Below, one piece after another: positions 19,315 through 30,300 of a stretch of 64,000 nucleotides of DNA. How positions within the stretch are numbered: the first letter of the stretch is position 1; each line of letters starts with the position of its first letter. Location: contig NZ_JAHBYN010000001.1 of the NCBI RefSeq assembly GCF_019635935.1, forward strand, positions 3,439,532 through 3,503,531, given 5' to 3'. The DNA is from Parvibaculum sp. (GTDB lineage Bacteria > Pseudomonadota > Alphaproteobacteria > Parvibaculales > Parvibaculaceae). The translations under genes were made by a program, and so were the position numbers. The notes beneath the pieces were generated by a model that ran no database searches, was not told where the DNA came from, and worked only from the letters and a program-made list of their open reading frames with translations.

Positions 19315-20811
19315 TTGAGCCGCGGAAAACCCGGCGGCCGGTTCGGCATTGTCGACATCGGTTCCAATTCGGTGCGCCTCGTCGTCTATGCGGGCGCCGA
19401 GCGCAATCCGGTGCTCGTTTTCAACGAGAAGGTGATGGCCGGTCTCGGCCGGGCGCTCGGTTCGACCGGACGGCTCGACCCCAAGGGCATCGAGCGTGCG
19501 CTCGATGCGCTGCGCCGCTTCATGGCGTTGCGCGAACAGATCGGCGTACCGACCCTCGTCGCGGCCGCGACGGCCGCCGTGCGCGACGCGGAGGATGGGC
19601 CGGAATTTCTCGCCCGTGCCGAAAAGATATGCGGTTTCCCGATCGACCTGCTCTCCGGCGCCGATGAGGCGCGCCTGTCGGCGCAGGGCGTCCTGTCGGG
19701 CATTCCCGAGGCCGAAGGACTGGTCGGCGATCTCGGCGGCGGCAGCCTCGAACTGGTGCCGGTTGCCGGCGGCAAGCCCGGCCCCGGCGCCACGCTGCCC
19801 ATCGGCCCCCTGCGCCTGATGGACCTCGCCCATGGCAGTCTTGCCGAAGCCGAAGCCGTGGTCGACCGGGCGCTCGGCGAGCATGACTGGCTCAGGAACA
19901 TACAGGGCAACCGCTTCTACGCGGTCGGCGGCGTCTGGCGAAATCTTGCCCGCATTCACATGGCGCATCGCGACTACCCGATCCATGTGCTCCACCAGTA
20001 CACGATCCCGGCGCGCGACGCCGCCGACATCGCCCGTCTGATCGAGAAGCTCGGGCCGAAATCGCTCGCTCAGATTCCCGATGTGTCGGAGCGCCGCGTC
20101 GAGGCCTTGCCCTTCGGCGCGCTGGTGCTCGACAAGGTGATCGCCGCCATGAAGGCGAAGGAAGTGGTGATCTCGGCTTACGGTTTGCGCGAGGGCATCC
20201 TGTTCGACCGCCTCAACAAGAAGGAGCAGGCGAAAGACCCATTGATCGCAGGCTGCCGCGACCTTGCGGGACGCCTTGCGCGTTTCCCGCAGCATGGCAG
20301 CGAGTTCTTCAAATGGACGGCGCCGCTTTTCGGCGACGGCGTTCTCGGCGAAACGGAAGCGGAAGCGCGCCTGCGCCGCGCCGGGTGCATCCTTGCCGAC
20401 ATCGGCTGGTATGTGCATCCCGACTACCGCGCTCATCACGCGATGATGCAAATTCTGCTCGCGCCCTTCTCGGGCGTCGACCATGCGGGCCGCCTGTTCC
20501 TTGCCCGCGTCGGCTACCACCGTCACGAGGGCAAGGGCGAACCCCAGATGTTCGGCAACATCGCCGGCCTGATCGGCGAACGCGACCATGAGCGCGCGCT
20601 GGTGCTCGGGTTGGCGCTGCGGCTCGCCTTCACGCTGTCGGGCGCCACCATGGGCATGTTGCCGAAGACGAAACTCGAAGCCGGAAAGAACACGCTGACG
20701 CTTGTCGTCCCGAAACGCCACGAACCGTTGATCGGCGAAATCGTCGCCAAGCGCCTCGGCGCGCTGGCCCGCGCGATCGGCCGAAAGGGCGACATCCGCA
20801 TCGGCAGATAG
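19315..20811 (+). CDS. ppx: Exopolyphosphatase, Ppx/GppA family
   Basis: Removes terminal phosphate from polyphosphate, or from pppGpp in GppA members. The 498-residue product has the ASKHA phosphate loops DIGSNSVRL near the N-terminus and GDLGGGSLEL near residue 140, and a long C-terminal HD-like helical domain. The start is a TTG at 19315: GCGGAGG ends 7 bases upstream, while the nearby ATG at 19310 is out of frame and is followed at once by a stop (ATG CAT TGA). Position after ppk favours Ppx over GppA. Confidence 0.93.
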   Translation: MSRGKPGGRFGIVDIGSNSVRLVVYAGAERNPVLVFNEKVMAGLGRALGSTGRLDPKGIERALDALRRFMALREQIGVPTLVAAATAAVRDAEDGPEFLARAEKICGFPIDLLSGADEARLSAQGVLSGIPEAEGLVGDLGGGSLELVPVAGGKPGPGATLPIGPLRLMDLAHGSLAEAEAVVDRALGEHDWLRNIQGNRFYAVGGVWRNLARIHMAHRDYPIHVLHQYTIPARDAADIARLIEKLGPKSLAQIPDVSERRVEALPFGALVLDKVIAAMKAKEVVISAYGLREGILFDRLNKKEQAKDPLIAGCRDLAGRLARFPQHGSEFFKWTAPLFGDGVLGETEAEARLRRAGCILADIGWYVHPDYRAHHAMMQILLAPFSGVDHAGRLFLARVGYHRHEGKGEPQMFGNIAGLIGERDHERALVLGLALRLAFTLSGATMGMLPKTKLEAGKNTLTLVVPKRHEPLIGEIVAKRLGALARAIGRKGDIRIGR

Positions 20812-20815
20812 CGCG

Positions 20816-21973
20816 TCAGCGCTTGCCGGTCTCGATCAGGACGATGCGCTTGCCCTTGACGCCGATAGCCAGTTCGCCGCGCTTGAGCTTCAGCGCATCT
20901 TCGCCGAAGAGTTCGCGGCGCCAGCCCTTCAGCGCCGGCACATCGGCTTCGGCATGGGCGGCGATCAGTTCGAGATCGGCGACATTGGCGACGAGCTTCT
21001 GCGCCACGTCGTGCTCTTCGCATTTGATCTTCAGCAGCACCTTGAGGAGTTCGACCAGCGGTCCGATGCCCGGCGGCAGGGGCTCCGGCCCGTCGACCAC
21101 CGGAATGTCCTCTTCCTTCATGGCGAGGCCGCGTTCGATGGCCTCCATCAGGCTTGCGGCGGAGCGGCTGTTGGAAAAGCCCTTCGGAACGGCGCGAAGC
21201 CCGTCGAGATCGGACAGCGCGCGCGGAATCTGCGTCGCGATCTCGGCCAGCGCGTCGTCTTTCATGATGCGCGAGCGCGGCATGTCGCGCTCTTGCGCCT
21301 GCCGTTCGCGCCATGCCGACACCTCGACCAGCACCGCAAGGCCACGCGTACCGCGGAAGCGGCCCTTGACGCGCTTCCAGGCATTCTCCGGCCGCATCGC
21401 ATAGGTCTCGGGGTCCTGCAGCACCGACATTTCCTCGGCCACCCAATGTGCGCGCTTCGTCTGCGTCAGGCGCTTGGCCAGGACTTCGTAGATGGTGCGG
21501 AGATAAGTGACGTCCTTGATCGCGTAGTTGAGCTGCTTCTCGCTCAACGGCCGGCGCGACCAGTCTGTGAAGCGCGACGACTTGTCGACCTCGCCGCCGG
21601 CCAGCCGCTTGACCAGCGTCTCGTAGCCGACCGAGTCGCCAAAGCCGCAAACCATCGCCGCGACCTGCGTGTCGAACAGCGGATCGGGGATGGTGCCGCC
21701 CTCATGGGCGAATATTTCGATGTCCTGCCGCGCCGCGTGAAAGACCTTCACGACCTGCCGGTTGCGCATCAGGTCGTAGAAGGGCGCAAGGTCGATATCG
21801 GGGGCCAGCGGGTCGATAATGACCTCGTCTTCCGGCCCGGCAAGCTGGATCAGGCAGAGGATCGGCCAGAAGGTCGAATCCCGCATGAATTCGGTATCGA
21901 CCGTGACATAGCCCGCCTTGGAGAGCCGGCCGCAAACAGCCCTCAGGGCCTCGTTCGTCGTAATGATTTCCAT
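20816..21973 (-). CDS. rnd: Ribonuclease D
   Basis: 3'-5' exoribonuclease that trims tRNA and other small RNA ends. The 385-residue product has the DEDD exonuclease residues: D26 and E28 in VDTEF, the Asp in AARQDIEIF, and YAIKDVTYL near 150, followed by an HRDC domain in the middle and a C-terminal helical region. Convergent with ppx, with four bases between stops, and divergent from aspS. Confidence 0.96.
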   Translation of the reverse strand: MEIITTNEALRAVCGRLSKAGYVTVDTEFMRDSTFWPILCLIQLAGPEDEVIIDPLAPDIDLAPFYDLMRNRQVVKVFHAARQDIEIFAHEGGTIPDPLFDTQVAAMVCGFGDSVGYETLVKRLAGGEVDKSSRFTDWSRRPLSEKQLNYAIKDVTYLRTIYEVLAKRLTQTKRAHWVAEEMSVLQDPETYAMRPENAWKRVKGRFRGTRGLAVLVEVSAWRERQAQERDMPRSRIMKDDALAEIATQIPRALSDLDGLRAVPKGFSNSRSAASLMEAIERGLAMKEEDIPVVDGPEPLPPGIGPLVELLKVLLKIKCEEHDVAQKLVANVADLELIAAHAEADVPALKGWRRELFGEDALKLKRGELAIGVKGKRIVLIETGKR

Positions 21974-22132
21974 GCGCCGCTCTATAACCGATCTCTGCGG
22001 GTCTGTCGCGGGGCCTGTGCCCCTGGCCCCGCCCTTGACAAGCCCCGCCCATCCATGCGCTTTTCGCCTCCGACCGGATAGCAGATCTTATACATCCGGT
22101 CGATTCGTGCAGGAATCTCAAGGCGTTACACC

Positions 22133-23953
22133 ATGACCCGTTTTCGCAGCCACCGCTGTGGCGAGCTTCGCAAATCGCATGTCGGCGAGACCGTCCGTCT
22201 CTCGGGCTGGGTCCACCGCAAGCGCGACCATGGCGGGCTGCTGTTCATCGATCTGCGCGACAATGACGGGCTGACCCAGCTTGTCTTCGATCCCGACCGG
22301 GCGGCGGCCTTCGGGCTGGCCGAGAAGGTCCGTTCCGAATTCGTCATCATGGTCGAGGGGGCGGTCGTCGCCCGCACCGGCGAAACTGTAAACTCGAACC
22401 TTCCGACCGGGGATATCGAGGTTGCGGTCGCTTCGATGGAGGTGCTGTCGGAGGCGCAGGACCTGCCGCTGCCGGTCTTCGGCGAGCCGGACTATCCGGA
22501 AGACATTCGCCTGACCTATCGCTTTCTCGATCTCAGGCGCGAGACGCTGCACACGAACATCCTGCTGCGCTCGAAAATCATCGCCGACATTCGCCGCCGC
22601 ATGACGGAAGCGGGCTTCAACGAGTTCCAGACGCCGATCCTGACCGCATCGTCGCCGGAAGGCGCGCGCGACTTTCTGGTGCCCTCGCGCATGCATCCGG
22701 GCAAGTTCTATGCGCTGCCGCAGGCGCCGCAGCAGTTCAAGCAGCTCATCATGGTGGCGGGCTTCGACCGCTATTTCCAGATCGCGCCCTGCTTCCGCGA
22801 CGAGGACGCCCGCGCCGACCGCTCGCCCGGCGAGTTCTACCAGCTTGATGTCGAGATGAGCTTCGTCGAGCAGGACGACGTGTTCTCGGCCATCGAGCCG
22901 GTACTGCACGGATTGTTCGAAAAGTTTGCGAACGGCCGCAAGGTTTCGCCCTATCCCTTCGTGCGCATTCCCTATGCGGACGCGATGCGCAAATACGGTT
23001 CCGACAAGCCGGACCTGCGCAATCCGATCGAGATGCAGGGTGTGACCGATCATTTCCGCGGCTCGGGCTTCAAGGTCTTTGCCGGACTGATCGAGAAAGA
23101 CCCGAAGGTCGAGGTCTGGGCGATCCCGGCGCCGGGTGGCGGCAACCGCGCTTTCTGCGACCGCATGAATTCATGGGCGCAAGGCGAAGGCCAGCCGGGC
23201 CTCGGCTACATCTTCTTCCGCGAGGAAGCGGGCGCGCTGGAAGGCGCGGGGCCGGTTGCGAAAAACATCGGCCCGGAACGCACCGAAGCGATCCGCACGC
23301 AGCTTGGCCTGAAGGCCGGCGATGCGGTGTTCTTCGTTGCGGGCCAGCCTGCGAAATTCACGAGCTTTGCCGGTGCCGCGCGCACCCGCATCGGCACCGA
23401 GCTCGGCCTTGTCGAAGAAGGCGTCTTCAAGTTCTGCTGGATCGTCGACTTCCCGATGTTCGAATGGAACGAGGACGAGAAGAAGATCGATTTCTCGCAC
23501 AATCCGTTCTCGATGCCGAACTATCCGCTCGACCAGTTCCTGGCGCTGGGCGAGGGCGATGCCGAGGAAATTCTCGGTATCACGGCTTTCCAGTACGACA
23601 TCGTCTGCAACGGCGTCGAGCTTTCCTCCGGCGCGATCCGCAATCACAAGCCGGATGTCATGTACAAGGCCTTCGGCATCGCGGGTTACGACAAATCGGT
23701 GGTCGAAACGAAATTCGGCGGCATGTTGAATGCCTTCAAATATGGCGCGCCGCCGCATGGCGGTCTCGCGCCCGGCATCGACCGCATGGTGATGCTGCTG
23801 GCCGGCGTCGAGAACCTGCGCGAGGTGACGATGTTCCCGATGAACCAGCAGGCGCAGGACCTGCTGATGCAGGCGCCGTCGGAAGTCGAGCCGAAGCAGT
23901 TGAAGGAACTGCACATCCGCGTCGTGCCGCCCCTCGAAAAGAAGGGCGCCTGA
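22133..23953 (+). CDS. aspS: Aspartyl-tRNA synthetase
   Basis: Class II synthetase, bacterial type. The 606-residue product has the N-terminal OB-fold ([20 protein letters not shown]), motif 2 with [15 protein letters not shown], the bacterial GAD insertion, and motif 3 [12 protein letters not shown] near the C-terminus. Without knowing whether a separate AsnRS exists in the genome I cannot say if it is discriminating. It is divergent from rnd, with 159 bp between. Confidence 0.97.
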   Translation: MTRFRSHRCGELRKSHVGETVRLSGWVHRKRDHGGLLFIDLRDNDGLTQLVFDPDRAAAFGLAEKVRSEFVIMVEGAVVARTGETVNSNLPTGDIEVAVASMEVLSEAQDLPLPVFGEPDYPEDIRLTYRFLDLRRETLHTNILLRSKIIADIRRRMTEAGFNEFQTPILTASSPEGARDFLVPSRMHPGKFYALPQAPQQFKQLIMVAGFDRYFQIAPCFRDEDARADRSPGEFYQLDVEMSFVEQDDVFSAIEPVLHGLFEKFANGRKVSPYPFVRIPYADAMRKYGSDKPDLRNPIEMQGVTDHFRGSGFKVFAGLIEKDPKVEVWAIPAPGGGNRAFCDRMNSWAQGEGQPGLGYIFFREEAGALEGAGPVAKNIGPERTEAIRTQLGLKAGDAVFFVAGQPAKFTSFAGAARTRIGTELGLVEEGVFKFCWIVDFPMFEWNEDEKKIDFSHNPFSMPNYPLDQFLALGEGDAEEILGITAFQYDIVCNGVELSSGAIRNHKPDVMYKAFGIAGYDKSVVETKFGGMLNAFKYGAPPHGGLAPGIDRMVMLLAGVENLREVTMFPMNQQAQDLLMQAPSEVEPKQLKELHIRVVPPLEKKGA

Positions 23954-24024
23954 GCGCTTCCGTCGCGGTGACGCGCGGCATTTTCTGCTGCTAGGATGGC
24001 CGTCCACCTGCAAAGGAGGAGGCC

Positions 24025-24471
24025 ATGCGTCCCGCACGGATCTGGATTCTCGTCGCCGACGGGCAAAAAGCCCGCTTTCTCGCCAGCGAAAAGCGCAACG
24101 AAGACCCGGCGCCCGCGCTGCCCGACATGATCGTCCCCAACCCGCCGACCCGCGAACAGGGCACCGAGCGCCCCGGCCGCGTCCATGAAAGCGTCGGCGC
24201 GCGCCGCTCGGCCTACGAGCCGCCGACCGATCCGCACCGTCAGGCAAAGCGCGACTTCGCCCGCATGGTCGCCGACACGCTGCTCGAAAAGACGCGCGAA
24301 AGCGCCTTCGACAAGCTGATCGTGGTTGCGCCGCCCGAAATGCTGGGCGACCTGCGCGGCGCGCTCGCGCCTGAAACGAAAGCACGCCTGATTGGCGAGC
24401 GCGCCAAGGACTACACCGAACTGACGCCGCGCGAGATCAAGGAACAGCTTGCCGGCGACTTCAACGTCTGA
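24025..24471 (+). CDS. Host-attachment family protein (PF10116-like)
   Basis: A 148-residue soluble protein. Its opening (RIWILVADGQKARF) and later block DKLIVVAPPEMLGDLR match the bacterial family first annotated as required for attachment to host cells, which is related in fold to the C-terminal half of release factor eRF1/Pelota. The biochemical role is not established. GGAGGAGG nine bases upstream supports the ATG at 24025. It is probably its own transcript and is convergent with the fasciclin gene. Confidence 0.75.
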   Translation: MRPARIWILVADGQKARFLASEKRNEDPAPALPDMIVPNPPTREQGTERPGRVHESVGARRSAYEPPTDPHRQAKRDFARMVADTLLEKTRESAFDKLIVVAPPEMLGDLRGALAPETKARLIGERAKDYTELTPREIKEQLAGDFNV

Positions 24472-24480
24472 TGCGAAAGC

Positions 24481-24999
24481 CTAGAGCGGCGGCGGCGTCG
24501 TCTCGTCGAAGACCGGGATCGGCAGCGCGTCGATCGGCACGATGTTGCCGTTCGAGGCCGTGATCGCCGCGCCCGCGACATTGGCGCCGAATTCGCCGCC
24601 GTAGCGGATCGGATCGCGCGTGCCGTCGATGCGGACCTTGCCGCGTTGCAGCGTCGTCGCTTCCGTCACTTGGCCCCGCAGCGTCTCGGGCGTGTGGCGG
24701 CCGGTGACGATCTGATAGAGCAGCAGCGCGCGGGCATTTTCCTTCACGCTCGGATTTTCGCCCGACAGCATGTCGTCGACACCGCCGGGTTGCGCGGCCA
24801 GTGCCGCGTCGGTCGGCGCGAACACGGTGATCGTGCCTTGCGTGTAACGGAACTTCAGGTCGTTGGCCTCGATCATCCGCGTCAGCAGCGAAAATTGCGG
24901 ATCGGCCTTCAGCGTTTCATAGACATCGGCGGCATGGGCCGGTGCGGCCGCGAAGGCGGTCAGCACCAGCGCGCCGAGGAAAGTTCTGAGCTTGTTCAT
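24481..24999 (-). CDS. Exported fasciclin-domain protein
   Basis: A 172-residue protein with a Sec signal peptide (about 1-24, cleavage after AHA) and one fasciclin (FAS1) domain covering the rest; the FAS1 H1 and H2 boxes are seen as TVFAPTDAAL and GNIVPIDALPIPV. FAS1 proteins take part in adhesion or surface contacts. The ATG at 24999 (MNKLRTFLG) is chosen over in-frame upstream codons because it begins the signal peptide. It is divergent from the ATP-grasp gene. Confidence 0.87.
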   Translation of the reverse strand: MNKLRTFLGALVLTAFAAAPAHAADVYETLKADPQFSLLTRMIEANDLKFRYTQGTITVFAPTDAALAAQPGGVDDMLSGENPSVKENARALLLYQIVTGRHTPETLRGQVTEATTLQRGKVRIDGTRDPIRYGGEFGANVAGAAITASNGNIVPIDALPIPVFDETTPPPL

Positions 25000-25144
25000 T
25001 CGGGTCTCTCGCAAGGGTTGGAGGAAACCGGAGGCCGATTGTCTACCCGCCAATCTTGACCGGAATGCGACATGAAAGCGCGGGGCGGCCGACGCCTCCA
25101 TTGCGGACGAAAAGCGGGCTTTGGCGGGCGTTGCGGCGTCTATC

Positions 25145-26131
25145 ATGACGTCCCGAAACGGCGGCCGGAGGCCCGGAACGGTGGCGGCGGCGACCCACAA
25201 TCTGATCCTCGTCAACCGGCCGCTGGCGCAGGCGCCGAAGGACTTCAACGAAATCGCGGCGCGGATGACCGCGCTGGCGCCCGAAATTGCAGTGCATCTG
25301 GTCCATGCCGATGCCGATGCGGCGGCGCTCCCGGCGGCGCTTTGGGAGAAGCCCGTGCTCGCCGTCTCGATGATGCCGCCGGGCCGCTTCCGCCCCTTGC
25401 GCGGGCGTTTTCTGCATGGCGCGCATATGCCGAAATTCGAACAGATGCGCCGCTTCGCCGAGGCGGGCGTCGCGGTGCCGGCGACGGCGGTCTACACGCT
25501 TGGGTGCAAGCTTCGGCCGGAGCGTTGGGGCCGGCACGTTATCCTGAAGCCGACCGCGATCCGCGCCATGTCGAACGGCGATGCGGTGTTCCTGATGCGC
25601 ACCGAACGCGTCGCCGAACTCGGCCTCCGCGTTTTCCCGGAAGGCCATGCGGCCCGCGCCGCGCCGCTGCTGGTGCAGCAATTCATCGACACCGGCGACT
25701 ATCCCGAAAGCTACCGCGTGCTGACGCTCTTTGGCGCGCCGATCCATGCGATGCGCTATCGCGCCTGGCATCCGCGCCCGCCGCTCGACGCGCCCGACGA
25801 GAAACTGCTGGAAGGCCCGGTCGCCTCCAATGTCGATCCGCATTTCAGTTGCATGCTCGACGCCGAACCGGAAGTGCTTGCCTTCGCCCGCCGCGCCGCC
25901 GCCGCCATGCCCGATGTGCCGCTGCAAGGGCTCGACATTATCCGTGAGCGGACGACCGGCAGGCTCTACGCGCTCGAAGCCAATCCCGGCGGCAACACCT
26001 GGCACTTCTCCTCGAAACTGGCCGAGCAGGGCCGCAGGGAAGTCTCCGGCGCCGAGCGCATCGGGCAATTCGGCGCCTGGGACGTCGCGGCGCGGGTGCT
26101 GGCGACGCGGACGCTTGAGGACGCGGTGTAA
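25145..26131 (+). CDS. ATP-grasp domain protein
   Basis: A 328-residue soluble protein whose C-terminal two thirds have an ATP-grasp layout: the nucleotide-binding Lys in HVILKPTAI, a hinge block LLVQQFIDTGDYPESYRVLTL, and the metal-binding end ALEANPGGNTWHF with Glu and Asn. Such enzymes ligate a carboxylate to an amine or thiol; this one has no partner gene that names a substrate. The ATG at 25145 is used; a TTG at 25121 would add eight residues. It is the last gene before the gene-free stretch. Confidence 0.78.
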   Translation: MTSRNGGRRPGTVAAATHNLILVNRPLAQAPKDFNEIAARMTALAPEIAVHLVHADADAAALPAALWEKPVLAVSMMPPGRFRPLRGRFLHGAHMPKFEQMRRFAEAGVAVPATAVYTLGCKLRPERWGRHVILKPTAIRAMSNGDAVFLMRTERVAELGLRVFPEGHAARAAPLLVQQFIDTGDYPESYRVLTLFGAPIHAMRYRAWHPRPPLDAPDEKLLEGPVASNVDPHFSCMLDAEPEVLAFARRAAAAMPDVPLQGLDIIRERTTGRLYALEANPGGNTWHFSSKLAEQGRREVSGAERIGQFGAWDVAARVLATRTLEDAV

Positions 26132-26660
26132 GCCGCGCGCCGAGAGCGCCGCGAAGCGAGGCTTCCGGCGTTTCGGCACGCAACAAAAGTGAAGGATGCG
26201 CGGGGCACCTGGAACTCGAACCGCACATGTATCTCGCATGTGACATGTGGCACATGTAAGGGCGGTCTCGTTCTCCGCCCCGCGCGCTGCGATTTCTGGA
26301 CCATAGGAGTCTCTTTCAAAGCAACCGCTACGCCTTTTATTCGGCGGCGGCTGCCCCGGGTCGTAGTGCCCGGCTCCCGCAATGTCGACCTCCCGGGGAA
26401 GTGGTCTGGTGCCCACGATCCGCAGGACTGCAGCTTTCCCTCCCCACGCATCTGGCCAGTCCGGACGCGCCCTTCGGTGGAGCGAGATGAACCTAATATG
26501 GGGGCGGTTCAGAGGGTGGGGATAAGTTTATTTTCGGGGGGCTTTCTGTCCTTCGTACTTCCACCTTGTCTTTGCCGGGCTCGACCCGTTGCTGTTCGCA
26601 TAAGCGACAACGGCAATCGGAGTGACATACTCAATAACCCAAAACCGTCATGTGTAAGCG
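26132..26660. other. Gene-free stretch with strong secondary structure
   Basis: No frame here looks like protein. Two structured modules lie back to back. At 26198-26285 a perfect 9-bp stem (GCGCGGGGC with GCCCCGCGC) encloses repeated ACATGT motifs. At 26286-26440, read on the minus strand, an outer stem pairs CTGCGGAT with ATCGCAG and encloses a GGTCG/CGACC-CGGGG hairpin and a GCAGCCGC/GCGGTTGC hairpin. Base composition drops after about 26500, marking the edge of a low-GC segment. Confidence 0.5.
26286..26440 (-). ncRNA. Candidate structured RNA, family unknown
   Basis: Read on the minus strand, about 155 nt can fold with a closing stem near the ends, an inner GACC/GGTC helix, a long hairpin (CCCCG, GGTCG and partners) and a second 12-bp hairpin with an AT-rich loop. 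The size and closed, bubble-containing shape recall 6S RNA, but I cannot match conserved bases with confidence, and the complement folds almost as well, so the strand is uncertain. I could not match it to tmRNA, RNase P RNA or SRP RNA. Confidence 0.3.
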
Positions 26661-27380
26661 TCATCGAAATGCGAGCGAACAGAGTGAAAGTGATGCACGG
26701 TCGCCGAGGAGGAATAGCGTCCCAAGAGTCAGAGCGCCGATTAGAAGGCCAACCGAAACCCAAATCGGCCATTCATACCTGAGTGTTGAGCGACCGAAAT
26801 CGATTAAGTCTTGAGATTTCTTCTCTGTTTCACTTTCGGGCGTCAGGGGAAATGTAAGTGGCGCTACAATCTGAAGTGCTTTGTAACCCGCATGCAACGA
26901 AAGTCGTGCGGCCAGTAGAGAAAACAAAAATCCGACGCCACAAAGGAATAAAATCCATGGGAAACACCCGGGGTCGGACGTGTTGCCTAGATAGGCAAGC
27001 GTAGCAACGATGGCTGCGCCATGAGCTAACGTTAACGATCTAAACAGATGTAAATTTAAAGCCTGATTGTGCGCTGAAATCTCAACGCTATATCGTTGAA
27101 ACTGACTTGCGCGGTGTTCAAGGTGTTTCAGATGGTGCCAGTATTGTGCCGCATGGAATCGATTCAGACTCTCTGCAAAGTCTAGGTCTGCGGACACACC
27201 TGTATCACCCTGCTGAGGTTGAGCGCGATGTCGAGACAAAAAATTTTCGACAGAAAGTATATGTCCGTCCGCAGGCTTGCCTTCTGCAACCGATTTCCAA
27301 GCAGAGTCCCAACCAAGACGAACATACGTTGTGATTGGGCCCTCATCGTCGAAGGCTTCGGATTGATCTTCGTTATCCAT
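26661..27380 (-). CDS. Low-GC three-helix membrane protein of unknown function
   Basis: A 239-residue protein with an acidic start, a soluble helical N-terminal half, and three hydrophobic segments (about 112-131, 138-160 and 200-224). I do not recognise a family. Base composition and codon use differ sharply from all neighbours, with many A/T-ending codons, so it was probably acquired. It starts 17 bp downstream of the nrdJ stop on the same strand, and the distance suggests possible read-through from nrdJ. The gene may be a remnant of a small island that ends in the structured stretch at 26.2-26.5 kb. Confidence 0.7.
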   Translation of the reverse strand: MDNEDQSEAFDDEGPITTYVRLGWDSAWKSVAEGKPADGHILSVENFLSRHRAQPQQGDTGVSADLDFAESLNRFHAAQYWHHLKHLEHRASQFQRYSVEISAHNQALNLHLFRSLTLAHGAAIVATLAYLGNTSDPGCFPWILFLCGVGFLFSLLAARLSLHAGYKALQIVAPLTFPLTPESETEKKSQDLIDFGRSTLRYEWPIWVSVGLLIGALTLGTLFLLGDRASLSLCSLAFR

Positions 27381-27397
27381 CGAGAAGCTATTTTTCC

Positions 27398-30300
27398 CTA
27401 ACTACACCCGCTCGTCCCGCCGCAGGTATCGCACTTCAAACACGTTCCGTTCCGTACCATCGTGAAGTTGCCGCATTCGCCGCAGGCTTCGCCTTCATAG
27501 CCTTTCATGCGCGCTTCGGCCGCGCGGGAGATGCCGCTGCTTCCGCCGCCCGACGATGCCGAAACGCTGAGCGAACCGGCGGCGACGGCGGCAAAGCTCT
27601 CGCCGTTCCCTGCGCGCATCAATGCGCCAGCGGCCATGACTTCGGCTTTCACCGTCTGCTCGCGCATCGCGGGTGCGGCAACGGCTTCGGCCACATCGGC
27701 ACGCGCAACCGCCGCGGCGCCGCCGCGCACCAGATAGAGGTTCCCCATCTGCGCATTGCGCGTGTAGCCGGGGCTGACGACGGCGGACGCCGGGACCGGC
27801 GCCTTGCCTTCGTCGGCGCCGTCGCCCATCGCGTCGAAGGCCATTTCCTTCGGATCGACATGGCCGAGATCGGAACGGCCGAGATAGGAGACGGCGAGTT
27901 CGCGGAACACATAATCGAGGATCGAGGTCGCGTTCTTGATCCGGTCGTTGCCTTGCACGAGGCCCGCCGGCTCGAAGCGCGTGAACGTGAACGCCTCGAC
28001 ATATTCCTCCAGTGGCACGCCATATTGCAGCCCGAGCGAAATCGCGATGGCGAAGTTGTTCATGAGGCTGCGGAAGGCGGCGCCCTCCTTGTGCATGTCG
28101 ATGAAGATTTCGCCGATCTTGCCGTCGTCATATTCGCCGGTGCGCAGGTAAACCTTGTGGCCGCCGACCAGCGCCTTCTGCGTGTAGCCCTTGCGCCGGT
28201 CGGGCAGCTTGTCGCGCCGCTGCTCGGCCGCCTTCACCTGCTCGACAAGCTGCGCGACGCCGCGCTCGGCGACGAAGCGGGCGCGCTCCTGCGGCGGCTG
28301 CGCCACCAGCGTTTCGACGGCGCTTTCCTCCGCCTCGTCGTCCTCGTCCTCGATCAGTTGCGCGCTCAGCGGTTGCGACAGTTTCGAGCCGTCGCGGTAC
28401 AGCGCATTGGCCTTCAGCGCCAGTTTCCAGGACAGCATGTAGCTCGCCTTGCAGTCCTCGACGCTGGCCGCATTCGGCATGTTGATGGTCTTCGAGATCG
28501 CGCCCGAGATGAAAGGCTGGGCGGCGGCCATCATGCGGATATGGCTCTCGACCGACAGCGCCCGCGTGCCGGTGCGCCCGCAAGGGTTGGCGCAGTCGAA
28601 CACGGCGAGGTGCTCGGGCTTCAGGCCCGGCGCGCCTTCGAGCGTCATCGTCCCGCAGACATGGATGTTGGCGGCGTCGATCTCGGCTTTGGTGAAGCCG
28701 AGCGCCCCCAGCATGTCGAAATCGAGATTGTCGGTTTCTTCCGCGTCGAGGCCGAGCACCCCGGTGCAGAAGTCTTCGCCGATCTGCCATTTGTTGAAGA
28801 CGAAACGGATGTCGTAGGCGGTGGCGAGCGCCGCCTCGATGGCCTCGATCTTCTCATCCGTAAAGCCACGGGCGCGCAGCCGCTCGTGGTTGACGCCGGG
28901 CGCATCGGCCAGCGTGCCGCGGCCGACCGCGTAATCGACAATGGCGGCGATTGCCGCATCGTCATAGCCGAGCGTGCGCAAGGCCTGCGGCACGGCGCGG
29001 TTGATGATCTTGAAATAGCCGCCGCCGGCAAGCTTCTTGAATTTCACCAGCGCGAAATCGGGCTCGATGCCGGTCGTGTCGCAATCCATCACAAGGCCGA
29101 TCGTGCCGGTCGGCGCGATGACGGTCGCCTGCGCGTTGCGATAGCCGTTGCGCTCGCCCATCGAAACGGCGAGATCCCAGGCGGCGCGCGCATGATCGAC
29201 GAGATCGGCCTGCGGGCAGTTGGCCGCATCGAGCGGCACCGGCGTTACGTTGAGGCCTTCATAGGCCGATGTCAGCCCATGCGCGGCGCGGGCGTGATTG
29301 CGCATCACGCGCAGCATGTGCTCGGCGTTTTCCGCATAGCCCGCGAACGGCCCGAGCTCCTTGGCCATCTGCGCCGAGGTCGCATAGGAAACGCCGGTCA
29401 TCACGGCCGAAATCGCGCCGGTCAGCGCACGCGCTTCGTCGGAATCGTAAGAAATGCCGCAGGACATCAACAGTCCGCCGATATTGGCGAAGCCGAGGCC
29501 GAGCGTGCGGAAGCGGAAGGAGCGTTCGGCGATTTCGCGGCTCGGGAACTGCGCCATCAGCACCGAGATTTCGAGCACGATGGTCCAGAGCTTGACCGCA
29601 TGTTCGAAGGCCTCGACATCGAAGCGGCCATCGGCCTCGCGGAACTGCATCAGGTTCAGCGAGGCGAGGTTGCAGGCCGTGTCGTCGAGGAACATATATT
29701 CCGAGCACGGATTGCTGGCGCGGATGTCGCCGCTCGCGGGGCAGGTGTGCCAGTCGTTGATCGTGGTGTGGAACTGGATGCCGGGATCGGCGCTCGCCCA
29801 GGCGGCATGGCCGATCTTCTCCCACAATTCGCGGGCCGGCAGCACCTTCGTGGCCGCGCCGTTGAGGCGGCTCGTCAGCGTCCATTCGGTGTCGTCCTCG
29901 ACCGCGCGCAGGAAATCATCGGTCACGCGCACCGTGTTGTTGGAATTCTGGCCCGAAACGGTGAGATAGGCTTCCGAATCCCAGTCGGTGTCGTAAATCC
30001 GGAAGTCGATTTCGTCATAGCCCTGCTTCGCGAACTGGATCACGCGCTGCACATAGTTTTCGGGCACATGGGCGCGGCGCGCCGCAACGATCTCGCGCTT
30101 CAGCGCCATGTTCTTCTTCGGATCGAAACAATCCTCGCCGTCGCCCTCGCAATTGACGCAGGCGCGCATGATCGCGTTCAGATGCTTGCGGTTGACTTTC
30201 GAGCCGGTGACGAGCGCCGCCACCTTCTGCTCTTCCGTCACCTTCCAGTCGATGAACTGCTCGATGTCGGGATGGTCGACATCGACGATAACCATTTTGG

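Noticed and set aside
26198..26285. Possible tRNA, because the minus strand has a GGTTCGAGTTCC stretch and closes with a GC stem.
   Set aside because: The T-stem does not pair, there is no D-arm and no anticodon arm, so it is not a canonical tRNA.
26189..26782. Open frame of about 200 codons across the structured gap.
   Set aside because: Its start lies in the structured elements, codon use is irregular, and it crosses the 3' end of the membrane protein gene; no domain is seen.
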